A stretch of DNA of 64,000 nucleotides from Bathymodiolus brooksi. Lineage: Eukaryota > Mollusca > Bivalvia > Mytilida > Modiolidae. Both the position numbers and the translations under genes were made by a program. Below the pieces are notes generated by a model. It was not told where the DNA came from, did no database searches, and saw only the letters and a list, made by a program, of their open reading frames with translations. Numbering within the stretch: position 1 is the stretch's first letter; every line of letters starts with the position of its first letter. Where the stretch lies: contig OY804579.1 in assembly GCA_963680875.1 (NCBI GenBank), positions 28,257,804-28,321,803 on the forward strand, in the 5' to 3' direction. Positions 13,799 through 24,895 of this stretch are shown here, piece by piece.

Positions 13799-16700
13799 GA
13801 TCACCTGGCCAAAGGCAATGTGAGCTCTTGTCATCACTTGGCGTCCGTCGTCTGTCATCTGTAGTCCGTTAACTTTTCACATTTATTCTTCTCCTCTGAA
13901 ACTCCTCAACCATATGAACTGAAACTTGGTAGGAAGCATCTATGGAAGGTCCTCTATAAAGATTGCTCATTTTGTCCCGATCCATTAACAAACATGGCCA
14001 CCACAGGCAATTCTTGTTTCTGATTGGCCTATTTTAAAAAATCTCCTCTGAAACCGCTTAGCCAAATGAACCGAAACTTGGTAGGAAGCATCTATGGAAG
14101 GTCCTCTATAAAGATTGCTAATTTCATCTTGATCTGTTAACAAACATGGCCACCACAGACGATTCTTGTTTCTGATTGATTGATATCTAAAAAATCATTT
14201 TTTCTGTTAAAAGGGAGATCACTCTAGTTTAAATATAGATACATTTTGTATCTATTCAAAATGCTGTTATCTCTGAATTGAATTGCAGATAAATATGCCT
14301 CTAAAACTCCTCAACCAAATGAACTGAAACTTGGCAGGAACCATCTATGGAAGGTCCTCTATAAAGATTGCTCATTTCATCCCAATCCATTAACGAACAT
14401 GGCCGCCACAGGCTTGTTTCTGATTGGCTGATTTTAAAAATTCTTCTCTTCTGAAACCGCTTGATTAAATGAACCAAAACTTGGTAGGAAACATCTATGG
14501 GCTGTCCTCTATAAAAAGTACTCATTTCGTTCTAATTCCATTAACAAACATGGCCACCACAGGCGATTTTTATTTCTGATCGCATGATTTTTTAAATTCT
14601 TCTCCTCTGAAACCACTTGGCCAAATGATCCGAAACTTGGTAGGAAACATCTATGGGCGGTCCTCTATAAAGATTGCTCATTCTGTCCCAATCCATTAAC
14701 AAACATGGCCACCACAGGCGATTCTTGTTTCTGATTGGTCTATTTCTAAAAATCTTCTCCTCTGAAACCATATGGCCAAATGATTCGAAACTTGATAGGA
14801 AGCATCTGGGTGATTTTCAAAAAAATGAAGACTTTTCATTTTCATAGAATAATTTTAATATGAAATGATATGAAAGAAAGGTAAATATCTTAAAACAAGC
14901 ACAATGGTAACAGTTATCTTCATGAAAAGTGTCATGGAGATTGCTCTTCCGGTTAAAAAGTTATCCTCTAAAAACTGGTCAAATTTGTCTGCAGTGTGAA
15001 GTTTTAGCGTGACAAACTTTAAATTGCCTTAACTTACCTCGATGAAAGAAAAAATAAAATAAAAAATACATTAAAGAAAGATGGTATTCTATAATTTCGT
15101 ACCATTTTACTTCAAATATCTAGATGCTTTTTAATTTGTGACCCTATGATTATGCGACAAAAAATTATTCTATTTTTTAAATTAGTGTACGTGAATAAAT
15201 TTAACTTGGAAAATTGTACAAATGTCAAATTAAACCTTAATAGTTTTTCATTGTTGAGACTAATTAGTTCAGAAAAGTCAAAATATGTTGTAAAAAAACA
15301 TTATTTATAATAATTTAGTAGTATTAGACTGGATGAATATGATAGTTGTAAAATTGGGCTTGCATAAGGAGAGACACAAAAAATGTCAGGAGTGTGACAT
15401 TGTATCTTAGTTGTATAGTACTATGTTGTTTGCTTTAATAGTTCACAATTTTCTTTATTTTCCAAAAGCTCCAGACCGAATCAAAGAAAAGAGTTGGAAA
15501 TAGCTCTGATATATGACATAGCATAGCTAGGAAATCAAAATAACTAATGTCAGGAGTGTGACACTTTTAATAGGCATACCTTTTAAACAAAAAAAATAAT
15601 AATCCATGCTTCTACAAACTTCCACAATGTTTTCAATTTAATTACATATAAACAATAAGTAATAATTATAGTATTTTTGTATATTGCATGACACCTTTCT
15701 CATAATAAGTGATGATAAAGGGTTATATTTTCTTAAAACATGTCAAAATATGGATTTTTTTTCTGAATGAAAAATTGATGTATGTTGCTTTAGATAAACA
15801 GAATACTTACTTTAGTATATCTTGCCTTTCATAAAACATTTTCATTCTTTTGATATAGCATTTTTGAAAATTTATCAATAATTTTTCATTCAACAGTAAT
15901 ATGTCACACTCCTGACATAAAAACATTAAATGTTGATTGCAATTGCAGTAGGAAGTTTTTTTGCAGAGTAAATTATTGAGAAACATGGGGAAACTAATTT
16001 GAAAACCACTAAAAAGTAATTTTATACTAAGAAAAGATGATCTATTACTAGTTTTAATAAATTTCAAATCCATTTTAACCATTTTTGATAAGATAAATTC
16101 CTAAAGGGCAAATAATTAGCACACTCATCATTAGAAAAAACAAAAACATAATTTTGAATCCTCTTTTAATATTTACTGTTAACTGTAAGAAATATAAGCT
16201 TTTGAAGAAATCAAACTTTTAGTTTGGAAAGAATAAGTTGGTTATATTATTTTCGAGAGGGACTCAGGAGTGTGACAATTTTATTTAAGAAATAGATTAT
16301 TTTGTAAGCATATAGCCTCCATAAAACTGCCTGTAATTGTCTCGGGGAATTATTTAATTCTCAATAAGCACTATACTCTTGAAAAGATGTATAAATGGTT
16401 GAAAATTGAGTTGTCATTTTTTATAATTATGATAGTATTACTTAGAATATGATAAAATATGATTGAAATAACATCATAACAATGCAAAAATGAAATATAT
16501 TCAAGGGAAACCTTTTTTCAGTCAAAATAGATTATGTACTACTACATAAAAAAGTTATTGTGACCAACAATGATTGCATTTAGCTTGATATTTGGTGTAT
16601 TTATCTTTTAGAAAAATGTGTCAGGAGTGTGACAAAACACCAAAAAAATGGACAGTATTTTCATTTGGTTACCTCTAGTTTATACCACCAATGATCAACT

Positions 16701-17749
16701 TAACTTAGCTTTTGTTATATTTATTAGGCATATATAAATAATTGATTTACAACTATTAAGCCTCATTAGATCATATTTTTTATGCTTGTATGAAAACTTT
16801 AATTACCAGATTTTTTAAAAATATAATTAAAAATAGTGTTTCTTTGATATACTGAAACTGTTTTTTCAGGATATATACAAAGTTTGGTACCAAAATGTGC
16901 CTATTTCATATCATTATCATTATCAAATGGAAATACATTTAGTTCTCTTACCATACCCAAAAGAAAATGATACCTCTGAGGAAGTAAGTCTGTATTTGTT
17001 ATCATTTTAACACTTTGTTGCTAATAAAAGTTGAAAAAAAAAATTTTGTCTTCATATCCACAACTGAATCTGAAAAATATATCATATTGACATTATTTTA
17101 CGACCAAAATTATGTCAATTTGTCCAATTTGAAATTTCACCCTCTATGTCACACAAAGTCTTCATTTTTTTGAAAATCACCCATCTATGGAAAATCATCT
17201 TATAAAGATTGCTCATTTTGTCCCAATCTGTTTACAAACATGGCTGCCACAGACAATTATTTTTTCTGATTGGTCAATTTCTAAAAATCTTCTACTCTGA
17301 CACAGCTTGGCCAAATAGACCGAAATTTGGTAGAAAGCATCTATGGAAGGTCCTCTATGGGAATTGCTCATTCCGTTCTGATCTGTTAACAAACATGGCC
17401 GTCATAGACAATTCTTGTTTCTTATTGTTCGATTTCTAAAACAGCTTTTCCTCTGAAACCGCTTGGCCAAATGATATGAAACTTGGTAAGAAGCATCTAT
17501 GGCAGGTCCTCTATAGAGATTGCTCATTTCGTTTTGATCCATTAACAAACATGGCTGCCACAGGCAATTCTTGTTTTAGATTGGTTGCTTTCTAAGAATC
17601 TTCTTCTCTGAAACTGCTTTGCCAAAACGAACCGAAATTTGGTGGGAAGCACCTATTGCAGTATAGGATATGAAAGATTCTGTATTAAGTTTCCTCAGAG
17701 CAGAATGAAAGGTGAGCAACACAGGCTCAGCTCAATGCTGAGCCTCTAG
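13799..17749 (+). mobile_element. GCTCACC-family tandem-repeat element, interrupted by a TIR element
   Basis: It starts TCACCTGGCCAAAGGCAATG and ends GGTGAGC...GAGCCTCTAG. In between are tandem subunits of roughly 140-150 bp, recognised by AACTTGGTAGGAAGCATCTA, a TATAAAGATTGCTCATTT block and ACAAACATGGCC. The run is broken at 14808-17182 by a separate TIR element. The minus-strand open frames (for example 14301-14525) only follow the repeat. Transposition genes are absent. Confidence 0.8.
14808..17182 (-). mobile_element. Non-autonomous TIR DNA element, copy 2 (motif-lattice element)
   Basis: This 2375-bp element has perfect 28-bp terminal inverted repeats (14808-14835 and 17155-17182, beginning GGGTGATTTTCAAAAAAATG). 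It is inserted in a subunit of the surrounding repeat with ATCT duplicated on both sides (14804-14807, 17183-17186); removing it restores the normal subunit sequence GCATCTATGGA. Inside are five motifs reading GTCACACTCCTGAC on the minus strand, at 16620, 16262, 15903 (reversed), 15549 and 15385. Read on the minus strand, their order, orientation and spacing match copy 1. No transposase frame is present. Confidence 0.9.
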
Positions 17750-17751
17750 TT

Positions 17752-18896
17752 AACTCACCTTGCCAAAGGCAATGTGAGCTTTTTCCATCACTTGGCATTA
17801 GTCGTCTGTCATCAGTCGTCCGTTAACTTTTCACATTTTAATCTTCTGCTCTGAAACCCCTGAGGCAAATGAACTGAAACTTGGTAGGAAGCATCTATGG
17901 AAGGTCATCCATAAAGATTGCTCATTTCGTCCCGATCCGTTAACAAACATGGCCGTCACAGGCAATTCTTGTTTCTGGTTGGTTGATTTTTTAAAATCTT
18001 CTCCTCTGAAACCACTTGGCCAAATGAAGCGAAACTTGGTAGGAAGCATCTATGGAAGGTCCTCTATAAAGATTGCTCATTTTGTCCCGATCCGTTAACA
18101 AACATGGCCGTCACGGGCAATTCTTGTTTCTGATTGGTCGATTTCTAAGAAATCTTCTTCTCTGAAATTGCTTGGTCAAATGAACCGACACTTGGTAGGC
18201 AGCATCTATGGAAGGTCCTCTATGAACAATGCTCATTTCGTCCTGATCTGTTAACAAACATGGCCACCACATGCAATTCTTGTTTCTGATTGGTCGATTT
18301 CTAAGAAAAATCTTCTCTGAAACCACTTAGGCAAATGAACTGAAACTTGGTAGGAAGCATCTGTGGAAGGTCATCCATAAAGATTGCTCATTTCGTCCCG
18401 ATCTGTTAACAAACATGGCCACCACAGGCAATTCTTGTTTCTGGTTGGTTGATTTGTTTAAATCTTCTCCTCTGAAACCACTTGGCCAAATGAACCGAAA
18501 CTTGGTAGGAAGCATCTATGGAAGGTCCTCTATAAAGATTGCTCATTTTGTCCCGATCCGTTAACAAACATGACTGTCACGGGCAATTCTTGTTTCTGAT
18601 TGGTCGATTTCTAAGAAATCTTCTCTGAAATTGCTTGGTCAAATGAACCGACACTTGGTAGGCAGCATCTATGGAAGGTCCTCTATAAACATTGCTCATT
18701 TCATCCTGATCCGTTTACAAACATGGCCACCACATGCAATTCTTGTTTCTGATTGGTCGATTTCTAATAAAAATCTTCTCTGAATCCCAGTAGCCAAATG
18801 AACTGAAATTTGGTAGGAAGCACCTATGAAATGTTCTGTATACAGTTTCCTCAAAACAGAATGAAAGGTGAGCGACACAGCCCATTGAGCCTCTAG
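17752..18896 (+). mobile_element. GCTCACC-family tandem-repeat element
   Basis: It directly follows the previous element, starting AACTCACCTTGCCAAAGGC, with a GTCGTCTGTCATC tract, then seven or so subunits of the GGAAGCATCTATGGAAGGTC type, and ending GGTGAGCGACACAG...GAGCCTCTAG. Subunits at 17830-18110 and 18310-18590 are close to identical, so local duplication was recent. Confidence 0.8.
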
Positions 18897-18969
18897 TTAA
18901 ATTACCTATTTTCGATACAATTCGAATATTCATCTAATAATACAACAATATAATATCAATACTACTTTT

Positions 18970-19383
18970 CACCTCAACTAGCTGAAGGCCACATGAGCTT
19001 TTGCCATCACTTGGTGTCTGGCATCCATCCGTCGTACGCTTTATGCTTTCACATTTAACTCTTCTCTTCTTAAACTGCAGAACCAAATAAACAAAATTTG
19101 GCTGGGATGGTCCTCAGGTAGTTCCGTTTCAAAATTATGTCAAGCATCCCTATTCTCCATTCCAGATTTCGCCCATTACTAAAAATAGAAACGTCTTTTA
19201 TTGTCTATTGCTGTTATATTATAAGTCAAAATGATCTCAAATTTTAAATGTAGCTACATGACATTGAGTAGTTCAAGATGTCTTCATCGTTTTTCTGTGA
19301 AATATTTTTCAAATAATTTATACCGATTATGCATATTATGAGAAAACAAATCACATGAATATTCATTTCTATTGAACTTTTTT
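18970..19383 (+). repeat. Second-type GCTCACC-element fragment (5' part)
   Basis: It begins CACCTCAACTAGCTGAAGGC with CATGAGCTTTTGCCATCACT and continues with a subunit containing TACTAAAAATAGAAA and ACCGATTATGCA, the same subunit type as at 36400-37330. The segment 19665-19845, after the exon, holds more of this subunit. Whether the two pieces were once one element cannot be told by eye. Confidence 0.55.
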
Positions 19384-19551
19384 AGTACAACTATATAAAC
19401 AAGGTAGGATTATAGTTTAGGTGAAACTGATTCTATGACAAATTGTCACTGACAGTGATGAATGTTAACCAAAGATCAACTGTGATCCATTTCATGCTGA
19501 AATTAGTCATCTATATATATTTCTTTGTAATGTACATTTGTATATTTACAG

Positions 19552-19634
19552 ATTGCTGCCTTTATGTGTGAACCGTTGATGGTGACTGCAGGAGTTATTG
19601 AGTACCCACCTAATTTTCTTAGCCAAACTTTCAG
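19552..19634 (+). CDS. Aminotransferase class III, second visible exon
   Basis: This 83-nt exon has acceptor ATTTACAG and donor TCAG|GTGAGC, phase 0 in and phase 2 out. It encodes IAAFMCEPLMVTAGVIEY followed by PPNFLSQTF. It corresponds to the strand and loop before the PLP-aspartate segment (IAAF-ES...G-I-PP in the human enzymes as I recall them). The PPNFLSQTF block is a strongly diverged version of the usual PPAGYF segment, so this copy may be a divergent paralogue. Fragments of dispersed repeats lie within 200 bp on both sides. Confidence 0.88.
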
Positions 19635-19846
19635 GTGAGCATGAGGTTAATCTGGGAGATGGGTAAGGAAGATAGAATGAGCACTTAATAAACACCGATA
19701 GTGGTTCCCTTTCAAAACTAAGTCTGACATCCTGCCCTGCATTCAAAATGGCTGCTGTTACTAAAAATAGAAATTTCTTTTAATGTCTATTGCTGCATTA
19801 ATTTTAGCTGCAGCTACATGGCAATTATTTGTGACACTCCCATTTT

Positions 19847-20570
19847 CTTAAGTGTCCTACTTCATATCGATTAATCATAACTGTGCGTTTAATTTTATCA
19901 TTCTTCCCATTCCACAGAAAATTATAAAAAATGTCTTTTATTTCTTTTATAGGCCATTCAAGAGAATTTAGAAGTACTGTAAGGCTTTGAATTAAAATTG
20001 GAAGTGGCAGTGTCTTTATAACAAGCACTGATAACAATATTGCTTTTCTGTGTCGTATGGTTGACCAAGCAAAATATCTTTATTTCAACTTTACTTAAAT
20101 TAATCATATAGCAAAGCATCAACGTTCAGACATTTTGTCGTCTGTTGTGTTTGTGGAAACAGGTGATCGTTATTGATTTTGCAAATGAAGGGTATGATAT
20201 AAAGAAACATTTTGTAATTCATAGACTATCAGCCAATTAAAATTTGATTTCCTGATAGCCATTGATTGTTGAAAAGTTGTTAGCCAAACAGCGTTCCACT
20301 TTAAACGAGAATGTCAAATAATGATGGTTGGAAGGCAGCTGTTGGCCTATCAGCATTTTACTTTTTACGAGAATGTCATGTTTTTTTTTTAAATTTAGGC
20401 TAAACTGAAGCTGTTATTTCTGGTGATATGAATGAGGAATTTCTCTTAAGGATCATCAATAGATCATGCTTGAAAATTATCATTAGTTTAAATTGACTAG
20501 CTAGTGATCATTTGGAAAAATTGTTGTTACTATTTTACCCAATCAGAAACACTTATTCCAACTTCAGAAG
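19847..20570 (-). repeat. LINE 3' fragment plus flank, duplicated at 41301-42110
   Basis: Minus-strand 19825-20037 encodes a fragment with IKDIFYNFLWNGKNDKIKR, which fits the region after the reverse transcriptase of L1/Tx1-type LINEs. The plus-strand sequence from about 19866 to 20570 recurs nearly unchanged at 41301-42110, including TGGCAGTGTCTTTATAACAA and GAATGAGGAATTTCTCTTAA. The later copy has a SINE-like insertion near 41836-41935. Confidence 0.8.
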
Positions 20571-20581
20571 TATAATTGAAA

Positions 20582-21540
20582 TCCAGGTGAGCGATGACAG
20601 GCTCCTGGGATCGTCTAGTTTTTAATGCCCATCAATAACCGTTAAAGATGCACACTTCGCAAAAAAACTGCATTCAAATTGGATGAGAAATAAAATCTTT
20701 CAAATTTTGGAAATTGGTACTATTCTGTCTCTTTCGGTCACGTTTATCTTGGAAAAGGTATAAGAGGAAGGAAATCCACCAGTATATTACTGAAAGCTCT
20801 CAACCAATATATTACTGAAAGTTCTCAACATAATCTATACAACAAAAGAAAAAACACATCAAAATTGGATGAAAAATTAACAATTTATATACCTTTCAAA
20901 TACATTTTGTATGTGAAATTTCAAAATTGTGTTCCTTTATTAGACCCCTTTTCGAAATAGAATAGCAAAAAAATGTATGGCCCATCAATAACTCAAATAG
21001 ATGAACACTTTGCAGAAAACTGCATTAAAATTGGATGAAAATTTTATTAACACCCCCCTTTGACACCGTTTATGTCTAAAACAGTAATACAGTAAAACAA
21101 GAATAAACTGATCACCCTGGGAATTGAAACTAGTGGCCGGTTTAGACAGTCAACTGGTTTACTCAGGTTTTAGAAATGAATCAGAAATCTGAAAATTGGG
21201 CTTGTTTAATTTCTATATTAAAAGTATAATATGAAAATTGCTATAGCTGCAAGTACATGCATGTACAATATTGTATTAATCATAATATTATTAATAAAAT
21301 AAAATATATAAATATGTATTTTAATAAATAAAGAAATAAATGTATTTAAATAAATGAACTATGTTATAATCAGTTACTTGCTTTTGACATTATTGTTTAT
21401 TGAAAAAAATCATCCTTGAGCTGAAATGATCTTTAATTGACCAACTTTCTAAATTATTTGTGACACTTCCATTTTCTATTGACTTTAGAGGTCAAATTTA
21501 AAACCAGATGAGCAATTACAGGCTCCTGGGAGCCTTTATT
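20582..21540. repeat. Mixed repeat fragments, including two GCTCACC-family 3' ends
   Basis: CCAGGTGAGCGATGACAGGC (20585) and CCAGATGAGCAATTACAGGC (21505) are 3' ends of the GCTCACC family. Between them a block with CACTTCGCAAAAAAACTGC and ATTGGATGA occurs near 20650 and again, diverged, near 20850 and 21010, with an inverted copy at about 23625-23690. No gene is seen. Confidence 0.6.
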
Positions 21541-22437
21541 AGCTCACCTTGCCAAAGACAGTGTGAGCTTTTGCCATCACTTGGTGTCTGTCGTCTGTTT
21601 GTCAGTTAACTTTTCACATTTTTATCTTCTCCTCAGAAATCACAATTTAACTGAAACTTGGTAGGAAGCATCTATGGACGGTCCTCTATAAAGATACTCA
21701 TTTCATCTCGATCCGTTAACAAACATGGCTGCCACAGGCAATTCTTTTTTCTGATTGGTCGATTTCTAAGAATCTTCTCCTCTGAAACCACTTGGCCAAT
21801 TGAACCGAAACTTGGTAGGAAGCATCTCTATGGAAGGTCCTCTATAAAGATGCTCATATCATCCCGATCCGTTATCAAACATGGCCATCACAGGCAATTC
21901 TTGTTTCTGATTGGTCGATATCTAAGAAATCTTCTTCACTGAAACTTGGTAGGAAGCATCAATGGAAGGTCCTCTATCAAGATTGCTCATTTTGTCCCGA
22001 TCTGTTAACAAACATGGCCATCACGGGCAATTCCTGTTTCTGATTGGTCGATTTCTAAGAAATCTTCCTCTCTGAAATCGCTTGGCCAAATGAACCGAAG
22101 CTTGGTAGGAAGCATCTATGGAAGGTCCTCTATAAAGATTGCTCATTTTGTCCCAATCTGTTAACAAACATGGCCACTACAGGCTATTCTTGTTTCTGAT
22201 TAGTCGATTTCTAAGAAATCTTCTCTGAAATTGCTTGGCCAAATGAACCGAAACTTGGTAGGAAGCATCCATGGAAGGTCCTCTATAAAGATTGCTCATT
22301 TCGTCCCGATTCGTTAACAAACATGGCTGCCAGAGGCAATTCTTGTTTCTGATTGATTAATTTCTAAAAATCTTATCAAATGAACTGAAATTTGGTAGGT
22401 TCTGTATAAAGTTTCTTCAAAGCCAATGAGCATCTAG
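21541..22437 (+). mobile_element. GCTCACC-family tandem-repeat element
   Basis: It starts AGCTCACCTTGCCAAAGACA, has the GTCGTCTG tract and about six subunits of the GGAAGCATCTATGGAAGGTC type, and ends with a decayed 3' terminus CAATGAGCATCTAG. The plus-strand open frame at 21658-21942 just follows two subunits. Confidence 0.78.
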
Positions 22438-23005
22438 TTTTTCTTCTGCTAAAATCATGTCTGTATAATGAAATACATTCTTGAAGTGAATGTGATATAT
22501 GACGTTTGTTATACAATAGTGTCACATTATGTTTTTCAGCATCAGAGTAATGCCTAAATTTGTAATCCTCACTGAAAACTTTTGGTGGAACATAAATACA
22601 CTTCTTTCATCTGTTCAAAACAACTGTCTTATGGATGATATCTGCAGTTTTGATTGCTATGCATCATAATTGTTTTACATATTCAAGTTAATTACAAATT
22701 GTAGCAGAATACTGGTCAATTTAGATTTTGATGATGATGTCTTAACCATCCGTTGAAAAAAGTCAAATTGTTCTGTAGTGTTTGGAATCAATAGTATGAC
22801 ATGTTCCTCCAAAATTATGCTGGCTGCACTTCAGTCACTCACAATGCAATTGCTGATTAACTGGAGAATTTTACTGAAAGATGATTTAAGAATATGGAGT
22901 AAAAGGAATGTTTCATCAATAGAAATAGGTCATGAACACTTTGTATAATGCATTCTGTATTAATGCATTAAGTGACATATTCATATGACAAGTTATATTT
23001 TACAG

Positions 23006-23100
23006 ATATGTCAGAGAAGGAGGAGGCTTATGTATCGTTGATGAAGTACAGACAGGTCTAGGGAGAACTGGAGAGAATTTCTGGGCTTTTCAAAATCAAG
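23006..23100 (+). CDS. Aminotransferase class III, third visible exon (PLP aspartate)
   Basis: This 95-nt exon has acceptor TTTACAG and donor CAAG|GTAAGG, phase 2 in and phase 1 out. It encodes [20 protein letters not shown] followed by [12 protein letters not shown]. The Asp of IVDEVQTG is the residue that in this fold pairs with the pyridine nitrogen of PLP, and Gln packs on the ring oxygen. The G-G-(hydrophobic)4-DE-Q-G-GRTG pattern is characteristic of class-III aminotransferases. The next intron is the longest in the window (about 19.2 kb). Confidence 0.93.
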
Positions 23101-23117
23101 GTAAGGTATGTAATGTA

Positions 23118-23294
23118 CAGTCAAACCTGTATATAAAGGACACTCAAGGGAACCTGAAAATGTGCCTTTAATGAGCAGTTGCCCTTTATATACAGGTTAA
23201 AATTATAAGAACTTTTCATGAATGAGCAATTGATGATGCCCTTTATAGACAGTGATTTGTTATATAGAGGTGCCCTTTAAGGCAGGTTTGACTG
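23118..23294. mobile_element. Mariner-type MITE
   Basis: This 177-bp element lies just inside the intron. Its ends CAGTCAAACCTG and CAGGTTTGACTG are exact inverted repeats flanked by TA on both sides (23116-23117, 23295-23296). A TA target duplication and short size fit a Tc1/mariner-type MITE. Confidence 0.85.
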
Positions 23295-23816
23295 TATTAT
23301 ATGTTGTGAATATTTATGAGCTTTTCATCAAAGTAAGGTATATAGTAGACTTTGTATTGTGGGTCATGGGATAATCTGTTGTTTTCTTTTTGTAATTGTT
23401 TATTTTTAAAAATAGAAAAGTGTTATACAAATGAGATACAATACATACACTATAGATGAAAATACACAAGATATAAATTATTTGTTGTTTATTATTTTTT
23501 ATGGGGATTTTTTTTAATGCATCCCTTAAGAAAATTCCTTTTATAAAAATGCATATTGCTATTATGTTACTATTACTGTTTTTGATATCAAAGGGGTCAA
23601 AATGGGGGGAGGGTGTTAAAGATTTGAACTATTTAAATTTTCATCCAATTTTAATGCAGTTTTATGCGAAGTGTTCATCTTTATGACTTACTAATGGGCC
23701 ATACATTTGTTTGCTATTTTATTTTAAAAAGAGGTCTAAAAGGAGCCCAAATCCCGAAATTTCACATATTTGAAAGGCATGTAGAATTTTGATTTTTCAT
23801 TCAATTTTGATTTTTA

Positions 23817-23990
23817 TGTCCCCGCCACTAAGAAATGGTGGGATAGACACAAAAGCCATGGGTCAGACAGAACCCTAGTTCCTGTCTGACCCAATGTCAG
23901 ACAGAAAAAAAAAGTTTTCACCAACTCTGCCACTAAGTGTTATAGTCTGTTTGGTGACTCTGAAAATAGGGGAAAAAATTCCTAAAAAAC
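23817..23990. repeat. Repeat start with hairpin, and inverted transposase-like fragment
   Basis: ATGTCCCCGCC...GGTGGGAT resembles the hairpin start of another dispersed element. At about 23943-23980, TAGTCTGTTTGGTGACTCTG on the plus strand is an inverted match to the start of the DDE transposase remnant at 27296-27333, so a second fragment of that transposon, or a long inverted repeat, is present. Confidence 0.5.
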
Positions 23991-24393
23991 CAACGGGTTG
24001 TCAGATTTTCTTTTTAATTATATTTATATTAAGGACTGATTAATACATATTATAGGTGAATTTTTAAAAAAAAATCATTAAAGAATTAAAAAGTTTGCCA
24101 TAGGACTTAATTGTAAAATTCTGTCATTTTGTCATGTAGCAAACATGGGAGTAAGTACTACTGAAATGAACAGCAACATGTGGTCAGTATTGACAAACAG
24201 CAAGTCAGCTGATTTCATCATTAGCATGTTATATCAGATGTTTACATACTGACCATATCAAATATGGACAATATTCAAATTAGATTTACACCTGTTCAGG
24301 TAAAAATCAATAATGATGATACATTATTACATAACTGATTGTGGAGCATTTAAAGTACATGCAAACTACCCATTCCCTTTATGTGCATAGAGG

Positions 24394-24810
24394 TAAGGCG
24401 GAAACGATTCACCGTATGTACCGAAATCATGATTATTTTGGGGATGGTTCGGTTCACGATACATGGAGGCCGCTTACGATACAAACGATATGATGCTCAT
24501 TTTTTGAAAAAAAAGTAGTGTTGAACTTCCATTTTCTTCTTTTGGTGATCATTTAATTAATATTTTGAGAAAAATGAATCGATTAATTTATGCTTTTAAA
24601 ATTAATTAATCAAATATCAAATATTTATAATTTCCGCTAGTACGTAAGCGACCTCATATAAAAAAAAACATGGCAGCGCCCATGTCGACCAGCATGGACT
24701 TCAAGGAATAGTTACAGTTTCCTATAAAACGTATTGTGATACATATTGTAATACATATCAAATATCGCGATACGTATCGCTTGTGAAAAAAGTGTATCGT
24801 TACACCCCTA
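24394..24810. mobile_element. hAT-type non-autonomous element
   Basis: A 417-bp element is flanked by the 8-bp direct repeat CATAGAGG (24386-24393 and 24811-24818). Its ends TAAGGCGGAAACGATTCAC and, inverted, TAGGGGTGTAACGATACAC are imperfect TIRs. The interior has several ATACGTATCG / CGATACAAACGAT-like motifs. An 8-bp TSD and TIRs of this form point to the hAT superfamily. Confidence 0.85.
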
Positions 24811-24895
24811 CATAGAGGTTAATAATAGGGAACAAAATTACCTGAAAACGTTGTTTATTCTGACCAGTACATATCAGTAGTTTCACCCTCACTGT

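Noticed and set aside
18970..19845. Exon 19552-19634 captured inside a single transposon
   Set aside because: Element fragments lie on both sides but have no matching termini around the exon, and the order is also explained by two independent insertions.
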